Below, piece by piece: positions 8,987-16,687 of a DNA stretch of 16,687 bases (its first letter is position 1; each line of letters begins with the position of its first letter). The notes under the pieces are model-generated. The model had not been told where the DNA came from. It was given only the letters and a program-made list of their open reading frames with translations, and made no database searches. Source of the DNA: Zarea fungicola (lineage: Eukaryota > Ascomycota > Sordariomycetes > Hypocreales > Cordycipitaceae); assembly GCA_900169235.1 (NCBI GenBank), contig FWCC01000226.1:1-16687 (forward strand). The letters are read 5' to 3'. A program made the position numbers and the translations under genes.

Positions 8987-9278
8987 TTATGTATAATAAA
9001 TTCTTATATACACATCGGATTCGGCTCCTGCCGGGTGAGTCAGTTGCTGCCTGGCACACCGCAAGGCGTTCTCGATGTTGTACTTGGTACCTGCTAGGGT
9101 TAAAAAGGTGCCGGCGACAAGGCACCATAATATAAAGCCAATTTCTGGTACTACGAACGTGCCGATCTGGAGCAGTGGCAAGCCAGGGGGACATACGGCC
9201 GTACTATTACTTACTGACGGAATAGAAGAAAGTCGCTAATACCCAATGCGTCAGATTTACTTTTTGTGAGATCGACAT
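8987..9278 (-). CDS. Candidate small membrane protein, 75 aa, 2 exons (weak)
   Basis: Candidate model: complement of join(8987-9150, 9215-9278), with a 64-bp intron opening with the consensus donor GTAAGT and ending GTAG. The first exon starts at an ATG (9278) and would encode MSISQKVNLTHWVLATFFYS. The second encodes a hydrophobic stretch, GFILWCLVAGTFLTLAG, and then a polar tail ending at TAA. I do not recognise the protein. For it: donor quality, intron size like the neighbours and a plausible membrane segment. Against it: no clear branch site, a poor acceptor with an alternative CAG 16 bases earlier, and a position inside a promoter region. It may be chance or a decayed gene. Confidence 0.2.
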
Positions 9279-9754
9279 CCTGGGCACTGTGGCGCTGTGG
9301 CATACAATGTAGGCAATCAGGGCATGGCGAGACCGATTGGCCAGTAAACGCTGCACGAACAAACCTCTGGAAATGTCACCAGACATATCTCAAATTAATA
9401 GATTCTCTTTTATGGCGAGATTTTTTTTATTAATAATTCCTTGCATGTGTAACTATGTGTCTATATATATAAAACCGGCCTTCAAGGGTGCTGAAATTAG
9501 CCAATTGCTTTGTTCCGTGTACCTACTGGTAGCTTGCTACCCCTGCCTTATTGTGGACACGGTACCTGGACTGAAAACTGTGCCAATAAAGTCAAATCCC
9601 GGCGCTCCCTTGACGACAGGCAGCTGTCTCGCGGTCGGGCTCTCACATGCTGCTCGCCATACGTTTCATGTCCATCTTTCTCAATTGATAGCCTTTTCAT
9701 TTTCACTGCCCCAAGCTGCAGAGTCCCAGGCACATGGAATCCAATTCTTTATGG

Positions 9755-9774
9755 AAAATAAAATAAAATAAAAT
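9755..9774 (+). repeat. Four tandem AAAAT units upstream of the PDAT gene
   Basis: AAAAT occurs four times without interruption, ending about 115 bp before the start codon of the acyltransferase gene. Such A-rich runs disfavour nucleosomes in promoters; a role here is inference only. Confidence 0.7.
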
Positions 9775-9890
9775 CATATTGATGATTCTCTGCCGTTTCT
9801 GCCGGCGCATCAACCGACGAACGTCAGTCCGCATCTTCACAACCCATTTGCGCCGCGTTCCGTTCTGGACAAGTCACCGCGACACTCGCA

Positions 9891-11783
9891 ATGTCTTCAA
9901 CCATACGGCGGCGTAATGTCCCAGATTCTCAATCTGCCGGCTCTATCGAGATACATGACTCTGCCGCCCAGGTTAACGAGCCGACCGGCAAGCCCGTGGT
10001 GGGAATAGTGCAAAAGCCGAAGACACGGAAGCGTCGCAATACATTCATCTTCTTGCTCGGCGGGCTGTGTGGCCTGATAGCGGCCGGTTTCTTTGCCTCA
10101 AGTAATGACTTGATAGAACTTCCTGAACTTCTCGGCGATCTTAGCATGGACACCTTTGTCGATATTCTGCCCGCCGGCCTGATTAGTGATGTGCGCGACT
10201 TGATGCAAGGTGAGCGCGAAATTGCCGAATCCTACGACTCCTTCTATGTTGGGCTCAAGGCGCGAGCCGAAGGCCTGCATGCAGATCATCCCATGGTCAT
10301 GGTTCCTGGTGTTATTTCCACTGGCCTGGAGTCTTGGGGCACGGCCAATGTTTCTCGAGGCTACTTTCGGAAACGACTCTGGGGCAGTTGGACAATGATG
10401 CGCGCTCTGGTTCTTGACAAGGAGAACTGGAAGAGGCATGTCATGTTGGATAAGCGTACCGGTCTTGATCCACCAATGATGAAGCTACGTGCGGCGCAAG
10501 GTTTCGATGCCACTGATTTCTTCATCACGGGCTACTGGATTTGGAACAAAATCTTCGAAAATCTCGCCACTATTGGCTACGATCCTACCAACTCCTTTAC
10601 AGCTGCGTATGATTGGCGCCTATCGTATTCTGACTTGGAGGTTCGAGATCGTTACTTCTCCCGCCTCAAATCCCACATCGAAGGCGCATTCGCGACCGAT
10701 GGTCGAAAGGTTGTACTGGCTTCACACAGCATGGGCAGCCAGGTAATGTTCTACTTTTTTAACTGGGTGGAATCGGACCACGGTGGCCATGGCGGAAGTG
10801 ACTGGGTCGAGAAGTATGTCGATTCTTGGATCAACATTAGTGGCTGTATGCTCGGTGCTGTCAAGGACCTTACGGCGGTTCTATCTGGCGAGATGCGAGA
10901 TACAGCACAACTCAATGCCTTTGCCATTTATGGCCTTGAGAAATTCTTGAGCAAGGGGGAGAGGGCTGAAATCTTCCGCGCCATGCCTGGTATCTCGTCT
11001 ATGCTTCCGATTGGTGGCTCAGCGGTATGGGGTAACATGAGCTGGGCGCCAGATGATCTGCCCGGCCAGAACTTTTCATATGGTTCGTTTTTGAATTTCC
11101 GCAACGGTGTCAATGCCACCGCCCCACAGAGAAACATGACAGTTGATGACGCCGTGAGTTACCTCATGGACGTAGCCGATGATTTTTACACGGAGAAGAT
11201 AGCAAGGAGCTATTCTCGTGGTATTGCGCAAACAACTACCGAGGTGGAAAAGAACCAGGGGGACCCCAGAATGTGGCATAATCCTCTCGCATCGAGACTG
11301 CCAAAAGCTCCAAGTCTGAAAATATTCTGCTTCTACGGTGTTGGAAAGCCTACTGAGCGGGGATACTATTACCGAGTGCCTGATCAGTCGGGATTGCTGA
11401 TGAATATTACTATTGACACAGAGTATACCGAAGGACCAGTAGATCACGGCGTGATCATGGGAGAAGGCGACGGTACTGTCAATCTTTTGAGCACTGGATA
11501 CATGTGTAATCGCGGGTGGCATCTGAAGCGTTACAACCCAGCTGGCTCACGTATCACCGTCGTTGAGATGCCGCACGAACCTGAGAGATTCAATCCTCGA
11601 GGTGGGCCGAAAACGGCGGATCATGTCGATATTCTTGGACGCCAGAATCTCAACGAGCTGATCCTAAGAATTGCGGCTGGGAAAGGAGATACCATCTCGG
11701 ATTACGTTGTCAGCGATATTATCCAATATTCAGATAAGATTAAAATATATGAAGAGGAGGAGGAGCCAAAGGACAAGAAGTAA
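9891..11783 (+). CDS. LRO1: Phospholipid:diacylglycerol acyltransferase (PDAT), 630 aa, intronless
   Basis: The enzyme moves an acyl chain from the sn-2 position of a phospholipid to diacylglycerol, making triacylglycerol and a lysophospholipid at the ER. It belongs to the LCAT family of alpha/beta hydrolases. Seen: a basic cytosolic N-terminus (41-50), one membrane anchor (about 51-69, TFIFLLGGLCGLIAAGFFA), then the luminal domain with MVPGVISTGLESWG (137-150, holding the lid Trp), YDWRLSYSDLE (240-250), the nucleophile elbow SHSMGS with Ser280, GEGDGTVNLLSTGY with Asp527, and ADHVDILG with His578. These complete a Ser-Asp-His triad. The tail is acidic and lysine-rich (EEEEEPKDKK). Length is close to yeast Lro1 (about 660 aa). 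The start is the ATG at 9891, with the basic segment and the anchor following as expected. No intron is needed, unlike its neighbours. It is intact and has no functional link to the adjacent genes. Confidence 0.96.
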   Translation: MSSTIRRRNVPDSQSAGSIEIHDSAAQVNEPTGKPVVGIVQKPKTRKRRNTFIFLLGGLCGLIAAGFFASSNDLIELPELLGDLSMDTFVDILPAGLISDVRDLMQGEREIAESYDSFYVGLKARAEGLHADHPMVMVPGVISTGLESWGTANVSRGYFRKRLWGSWTMMRALVLDKENWKRHVMLDKRTGLDPPMMKLRAAQGFDATDFFITGYWIWNKIFENLATIGYDPTNSFTAAYDWRLSYSDLEVRDRYFSRLKSHIEGAFATDGRKVVLASHSMGSQVMFYFFNWVESDHGGHGGSDWVEKYVDSWINISGCMLGAVKDLTAVLSGEMRDTAQLNAFAIYGLEKFLSKGERAEIFRAMPGISSMLPIGGSAVWGNMSWAPDDLPGQNFSYGSFLNFRNGVNATAPQRNMTVDDAVSYLMDVADDFYTEKIARSYSRGIAQTTTEVEKNQGDPRMWHNPLASRLPKAPSLKIFCFYGVGKPTERGYYYRVPDQSGLLMNITIDTEYTEGPVDHGVIMGEGDGTVNLLSTGYMCNRGWHLKRYNPAGSRITVVEMPHEPERFNPRGGPKTADHVDILGRQNLNELILRIAAGKGDTISDYVVSDIIQYSDKIKIYEEEEEPKDKK

Positions 11784-12327
11784 ATTATCTGGGCCAGATT
11801 ATGTCATGAACTAAATTTGGCGTTTTGAGGCGAATTTGTGGGTGGCCGCGGACGCACATCAGTTGGCTCCTTTTAACTCTCTTCTACATTATTGCGGCAC
11901 TTACATACAGTGTATGGCTTCTGTTTCGATGTTTCGATGTTTCGATTTCATGACATATTACTGTATTGCAATGTTTTCCTTCTTTGTAGATCAATGTTGA
12001 GTCCTCGCGAACGCATTCTCGAGGTACTACTCAACAGGCGTTTTACAGAAAGAGCAATGTGCTTGGTTTTAGCGTGGCCTCGGCGGGAGGTCGCAGCAAC
12101 AGGGGGGCTGGTTACCCCACATCGTCCTGGAGCCAACTACCCATCGTCTTATTCTAGACATGGATGAATTGTTCACGACGGTCTGGTGCATTCTAGCTTG
12201 CGAAACTTTCCAATTCGCGATTGATAATCTTACATCTTCTTAATTCTGCTTCTTTTCTAGTAATTCGCACATCACACTGGTGTTTCCCAATGGTGCTGGC
12301 ACGGGCATCCACCTTGACTTGAAGGCC
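11784..12327 (+). promoter_or_regulatory. Intergenic region: 3' end of PDAT gene and promoter of the LDB17-like gene
   Basis: This is 544 bases between two genes in the same direction. It contains three tandem copies of TGTTTCGA at 11922-11945. A pyrimidine run with an acceptor-like end (TTCTTTTCTAG, ending at 12260) precedes an open frame that joins the LDB17 start, so a 5'UTR intron or an extra N-terminal exon is possible. No other gene is supported. A short frame at 11994-12167 starts with ATG but resembles nothing known to me. Confidence 0.4.
11922..11945 (+). repeat. Three tandem 8-bp repeats (TGTTTCGA)
   Basis: Three perfect adjacent copies about 140 bp after the PDAT stop codon. This may be a simple minisatellite in the 3' flank; no function is implied. 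Confidence 0.8.
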
Positions 12328-13965
12328 ATGGCTAACGTTGCGGAGATGACGTTTTCTCCCGACGACGAGGTGCAAATCTGGACAGGTACGTCTCCCCTGG
12401 CTCCATCCTCCTCCCGATACCATTTTTAACTAGTGTATACTTTTAGACATCGATGCCTGCGTTTCACGCCTATGTGACGATCACGAATCAATCGACGACG
12501 CCCTGCGAAGGTGGCTAGAGCTTGCTGGAATCCTCCGTAATCGGTGCACTCCGGGTACCCAAGAAGATTTGATAATATGTGCCCAGAAGCTCATTGAGAG
12601 CCAACTGTTTCAACAGAATAAGGAATATGTTCGCACGCAACTCATTCATAGCTTGCTCCAGGAAGACGACACTGGATCCTTACATGCTATCACCTCTCTG
12701 CTGCTACTCGACGGGCACTATGATGAGACTATCTTTCCGCACATGATTTCGGAAACTTGTTTTCCGAGACTCGTGGAACTAATAGCACTTAAGCAAGAAG
12801 ATGAGGACCCGCGGTTACATCGATTCTTGCTACAACTCATGTACGAGATGTCTCGCGTAGCGAGGCTGAAACCGGAGGAGCTTGTGCTAGTGGATGATGA
12901 TTTTATTCACACGCTTTTTCGAATAATTGAAGGCGTTTCCGATGATGTACACGATCCGTATCATTACCCCACGATTAGAGTTCTAGTAAGCAACTGGGCC
13001 CTTGAAAATAGCCTCGTCTTGCATGCTAACTTAAACAGCTTGTTATGAACGAACAATACATGCTTGCCTCTACAGAACCTGTGGAGGATCCAAATGGGAC
13101 AAAGGTATCGCTGACAAATCGCATTGTCAAATGTCTCAGCCTACATGGGCCATCATTCAGAACGTTTGGTGAAAATATCATATTGCTGCTCAATCGAGAA
13201 ACCGAAACATCTCTGCAGCTACTCATCCTTAAGCTTTTATATCTTCTTTTTACAACAAAGGCAACCTACGAGTACTTTTATACCAATGACCTACGAGTAC
13301 TTCTGGATGTTATTATCCGAAATCTCATGGATTTACCGGACGAGAGAGTGTCGCTGAGGCATACCTACCTTCGAGTACTGTACCCTCTGCTGGCACACAC
13401 TCAACTCAATCACCCGCCGCACTACAAACATGATGAGATACTTAAAGTGTTGAAGATTCTACGAGGCTCACTAAATGCTCATTTTGCACCCGCAGATGAA
13501 ACCACGGTGCGACTAGTCGACCGCGTCGCAAAAGTCAGGTGGCTTGAGGCCGCGAATGGGAACGGTATCGCGGACGGCCCATCAGAAGTGGCTCGCAAGT
13601 TTTTGGGAATCAGTCTATCTCCGACCCAATATGCTAGCAGTATCAGCGTTGGGGATGTCGCCGGGGTCATGGAGAAGCCAGGCGTACAGACGCCTAGTCG
13701 AAACGCCGACAACGGTGTCAGACCTGACAATGCGCCGAGTCCAATACAAGATGAAGTTACTACGACTGTGAAGGCAAAGAAGCCACTACCAGCCGTTCCT
13801 AAGCACCGCCACGGTGTACCATTTAAAGATATAGCCAAGAAAGCTGCCACGACCGCAGAGGTCAAGAAAGTCCCGCCGAAGGCACCACCTCCTCGCCGAT
13901 GGGGCAAGATGAAGATCACCGAGACCCTGCCGATAGAAGCTATCAAGGAAACACCACCCGAATGA
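12328..13965 (+). CDS. LDB17: Ldb17/SPIN90/Dip1-type actin regulator, 507 aa, 3 exons
   Basis: Model: join of 12328-12385, 12447-12985 and 13039-13965; introns of 61 bp (GTACGT..TTAG) and 53 bp (GTAAGC..ACAG, branch CTAAC). The family (fission yeast Dip1, yeast Ldb17, animal SPIN90) binds Arp2/3 complex and starts linear actin filaments at endocytic patches. Seen: an N-terminal helical part with [18 protein letters not shown] (30-47), then a leucine-rich armadillo-like domain (about 60-370) with [18 protein letters not shown] (191-208), a signature of the family formed exactly across intron 2, and [13 protein letters not shown] (260-272). The tail (about 375-507) is low in structure and holds two class I SH3-binding motifs, K447-PLPAVP453 and K476-VPPKAP482, as yeast Ldb17 uses to bind endocytic SH3 proteins. 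Start: ATG in the context GGCCATGG; a second ATG lies six codons on, and the frame stays open upstream to 12244, so an earlier exon is possible. Confidence 0.88.
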
Positions 13966-14725
13966 TGGTTGTGTGTTTGTTAGAGGGCCATGAGGCGATT
14001 TGTGCTGACGATGATAGGAACTGTTGATCGGCGTTAATGAGCATTTGTCATGAAGGGACGAGCCTTGCGCAGAATGAACAATTTCTGTTCTCAAAGGATT
14101 TAGCCAGAAAAAGAGGAGCCTAGTTTGGTCCTCTTTTTTTTCTTTCTTTTTCTTATCTTTCTCATTCTCGTTTGCGTCTTGTTATGTTGGAGCATGGTGT
14201 TTGATTTGATACCCAATGGTTAATTAGTATATTAGTAGTATCAGAGCAGATTGCTCCAGTGAAGGGCGGCCGCGCACAAACAAGCATATTTCAGCGGCTA
14301 GCATATAACAAAGATTGGCTGGTGTAAAGGTTACCCTTTATTTCATCTTGGGCAGCCAGTCATGGATAGTTTTTTTACACTGACCCAATGCTGTTTATAG
14401 GGCCTTTATTCCTGTCACGCGTCGATGGAATGTTGGTTGCTAATGTACCAATTTAGACTCAAAGATAGCGTTAAGAAAGTCTTGCAAACGTGAGACCTGT
14501 GTGTTGCTGCAAACTTATCCTATAGTTGCCAGTAATTCAAGCAAATCTGAATCCGACTCTGAAATCTGGCCACATGAATGGGGGCAGTACCAGCTCTAGC
14601 TCCGTAACTGGCACAGTTTCGACTGCGCAAATATCTTATTATATGTTATACATTGTCCGTGCGTGGCAGGAGCTTATTACTTATATAAATAAATAATCGC
14701 ATTCTCTAGAGGCCGTTGTTTTATA
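13966..14725. other. Intergenic: 3' flank of the LDB17-like gene
   Basis: This is 760 bases without a supported gene. It includes a hairpin followed by a long pyrimidine run (14108-14160) and an AT-rich stretch near 14640-14697 that includes TATATAAATAAATAA. Nothing else is recognised. Confidence 0.4.
14108..14138 (+). repeat. Short inverted repeat (hairpin) followed by a T-rich run
   Basis: The arm AAAAAGAGGAGCC pairs with GGTCCTCTTTTT, giving a 12-bp stem with one bulged G and a 6-base loop (TAGTTT). A pyrimidine tract of about 25 bases continues after it. It lies about 145 bases after the LDB17-like stop codon, so it may be in the 3'UTR or mark its end. It looks like a bacterial terminator, but that mechanism does not apply here. 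Confidence 0.55.
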
Positions 14726-15178
14726 ATGCAGCTGCCGGCCGAACTCGAGTATTTTCCAGTAGATCGTAAGTTACCTCGGTTCAAGGTAACTCGATTGGAG
14801 CCAAAAAAAGACGTTTTTGTCAACAAGCCATCATTCGTCGCAGTGAGTTAATTTGCTTTTTGGCTGGGTCCACCACGGCGGCTACGTCATCCACGGCACC
14901 AGGTAGCCTTGGCAGAAGGTTGTTGGTTCACTGCTGGTGTCCGTTCGCTCTGTTTCTGTTCCCGTTGTTTCCGGGGTGGCCTTGCAAATTCAACCGGGCC
15001 TGCCGCAGCAATAGCTACATCTGAAATACCCTCACTCCTTGATTCATTTCTCGCACAAGCGGTACGTAAGGTGGAAAGCACCTTGACCTTGTGTAGAGGT
15101 ATAAATTTTGGCGCAGCATTATTGGCTTCGACTAAAAAAAGCAATTCGCAAGTTCGTACAGAGTACTCCTTGGGCTAG
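14726..15178 (+). CDS. Candidate hypothetical protein, 130 aa, 2 exons (weak)
   Basis: Candidate model: join of 14726-14842 and 14903-15178, with a 60-bp intron (GTGAGT..CCAG) that keeps the frame and removes an in-frame TAA. Exon 1 encodes MQLPAELEYFPVDRKLPRF and a lysine- and valine-rich continuation. Exon 2 has a Cys-rich patch (CFCSRCF) and then an Ala/Ser/Leu-rich part. A TATA-like TATATAAATAAATAA ends about 30 bases before the ATG. I do not recognise the protein. The intron has no clear branch site, and an open frame on the opposite strand (14887-15144) looks about as good but starts without ATG. Treat it as unproven. Confidence 0.22.
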
Positions 15179-16687
15179 TCTTCACAGTTGACCGGTACTT
15201 GTAAGCACAGAGGCATCGTCGAGGCGAAGTTTGCTGCTTCGGGGAATGCAAGTCGCCTCACGGTTTTGTATTTTCAACGCCCAGCTTGTGAACCACTTTG
15301 GGTTTCCAGAAAGGCTATTTGGCTTCTTTTCATCCGCTGTTAATCTACGGTTGTTGGCTTGTGAGACCATATACCGTTGATACCATTGTGTCTCGGACAA
15401 TTACCTAGAAGCCTAACTCTGCAGCTGCTTCTGGATTTGTTCGTGGCTCGGGATTCTCTCTGGGAGGAGGCATACGCCGTCGTCTACCCATGACATAGAA
15501 CACAATACTACGTTTATTGAAGTATTGATACCTCTATCGAGGCTGTTGGAGTAATGACTTATTGCATCGGGATTTGCTTCAAAATATCCCTCTACCCGCT
15601 GGCACCTGGCTGGCGATGTACTGAGTAAACTACTAGGTAGTTATGCTGCAAAGCTATGTGCAACCACGAATACGTCATCCAAACACCGTGCTAAAACAGC
15701 GACTCCACCGAAAGTTATCCAACTACAAATCCGGACATACAAATGATATCATCTCCGTGTCATAGCAGAACGAGACAGTCGCTTTACAGCTGCTCAGAAT
15801 TAATATCCCTTGTTAGGCCAAAGTATAATTAATATTCTTATGTCTTGGCTATCGAGTCGATTCTTCAAGTTGACTGATGCATTCGGCGTTAAATGTAGTA
15901 TTTGGTGTACCTGCAATTATCCTCGGCAATCGCAGTCCTTCGCCAAGTTGAAAGCACAAGGTACCTCCAAGTACTGTACCTACCTATCTAATTAAGGTAA
16001 GTGCTAGGTACATCTCAGTACATTTTTTTTTAGTACCTAAGGTTCTTGTTGAGCTTCAACACCGCACTATAACCCGGGCCTGACGATGCACCCTGTGGCT
16101 TGAATTGGCGCAGATCAGGCGTGCCGTCACTAGCTTCTGAGTGTTGCACATACATCTCAATTCAATGCATTTGTCGCTGGCATATCTGAATACCTATACG
16201 AGCATGGTACTTATAGATTGAGGTGCTGTCCTTCCGTTGTTCGTGGGAATTTTATCTTGACACTTTTCAGCTCGTGCAGCGCGCCCCAGCGCCCTTGAAA
16301 AAACGTCGTAGGGTGGCAAGCTGGCTGCTGGATCAAGCCTGCAAATTTTAGTTGGTTTGGTCTTGGCACCTTTGCTCATTCGTACCTAACGTAGCTACCT
16401 CAGCTGCCTACCAATGTCCTTAAGTCAGCTAGTACTATACACTAAGTAAGTACCTAATTACTTAGAGTAGTACAGGTATTTAGGTAGTGGTGTGTCACAG
16501 TTCTACAACAGTACCTTGTAGGTATCCGAAGTTCTACTAATTACGTCAAGGGCAGACAGGTTCCCTGCTGTCGGCACACTGTACTACTACTATGGGAACT
16601 TCCTCTTTGGGGCGTGATGCTGTTGTCAATCTCGCCGCTCGCTTGCAACCTGCCAACCAACCTTAGGTAGCATGTGGGTGACAAAAA
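15179..16687. other. Intergenic, probably upstream region of a gene beyond the window
   Basis: This is 1.5 kb with no gene I can support. AGGTA and its complement TACCT recur densely at 15907-16040 and 16380-16520 and again at 16665. Open frames on the minus strand (15182-15400 and 16194-16379) are short and unlike anything I know; the first has no ATG at its start. Nothing else is recognised. Confidence 0.45.

Larger units (their letters stand above)
8679..9890. promoter_or_regulatory. Divergent intergenic region between NAA30 and the PDAT gene
   Basis: This is 1.2 kb between two divergent starts, expected to hold both promoters. AAAAT is repeated four times at 9755-9774, about 115 bp before the PDAT start. 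TATATATA lies at about 9463-9470. Open frames on the plus strand here lack ATG starts or conserved-looking composition. On the minus strand, 8987-9278 can be joined into a small spliced frame, listed separately as a weak candidate. Otherwise I see nothing. Confidence 0.4.

Noticed and set aside
9585..9610. T-loop-like GTCAAATCCCGG, as in a tRNA
   Set aside because: No acceptor, D or anticodon stem can be formed around it.
9337..9771. Plus-strand open frame of 144 codons before the PDAT gene
   Set aside because: It starts with TTG, shows no recognisable domain and overlaps the presumed promoter, including the AAAAT repeat.
11076..11522. Minus-strand open frame of 148 codons inside the PDAT gene
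   Set aside because: It is a shadow of a fully conserved plus-strand coding sequence.
13479..13946. Minus-strand open frame of 155 codons
   Set aside because: It is opposite the tail of the LDB17-like gene; its composition follows from the proline-rich coding strand.
14887..15400. Minus-strand open frames 14887-15144 and 15182-15400 as exons of one gene
   Set aside because: They are in different frames, both start without ATG, and I find no good donor/acceptor pair to join them.
16194..16379. Minus-strand open frame of 61 codons
   Set aside because: It has an ATG, but it is short, has no recognisable motif and lies in an intergenic region of low coding character.
1..16687. CRISPR array, phage genes or a bacterial-type operon
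   Set aside because: No regularly spaced direct repeats are seen, and spliced eukaryotic genes are present.

Overview
The window looks like nuclear DNA of a filamentous ascomycete (Pezizomycotina; I would guess Sordariomycetes, but nothing here proves the class). The reasons are short introns of 46-66 bp with GT..AG ends and CTAAC-like branch sites, compact genes of fungal type, and a block of transposons ruined almost entirely by C-to-T and G-to-A transitions, as repeat-induced point mutation (RIP) does in this group.

Layout. Bases 1-4972 are a Ty3/gypsy LTR retrotransposon of the chromovirus type. It has the tail of its 5' LTR, a gag remnant, a pol remnant (protease, reverse transcriptase, RNase H, integrase, C-terminal chromodomain), a polypurine tract and a 125-bp 3' LTR. 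It sits inside an older Fot1/pogo-type DNA transposon, whose transposase continues directly after the LTR (about 4975-6160) and whose 3' end is probably near 6225-6262. Both elements are dead: catalytic and zinc-binding residues are replaced in the way RIP predicts.

From about 6260 the base composition becomes that of ordinary genes. Four host genes follow: a DUF1917/Bles03-like protein (+, 4 exons, 6733-7820); the NatC catalytic N-acetyltransferase NAA30/Mak3 (-, 2 exons, 8054-8678); phospholipid:diacylglycerol acyltransferase, the Lro1 family (+, intronless, 9891-11783); and an Ldb17/SPIN90/Dip1-type actin regulator (+, 3 exons, 12328-13965). They are unrelated housekeeping functions (unknown cytosolic role, N-terminal acetylation, triacylglycerol synthesis, endocytic actin nucleation), not a pathway cluster. 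The first two genes converge. NAA30 and the acyltransferase diverge from a 1.2-kb region that also holds a weak candidate for a small membrane protein on the minus strand.

Bases 13966-16687 are mostly intergenic. They hold a hairpin, one weak two-exon gene candidate (14726-15178) and clusters of AGGTA/TACCT words near the right edge. I see no convincing rRNA, tRNA or CRISPR, and no evidence of a new defence or biosynthetic system. The most informative material is the nested, RIP-inactivated transposon pair and the two small gene candidates.
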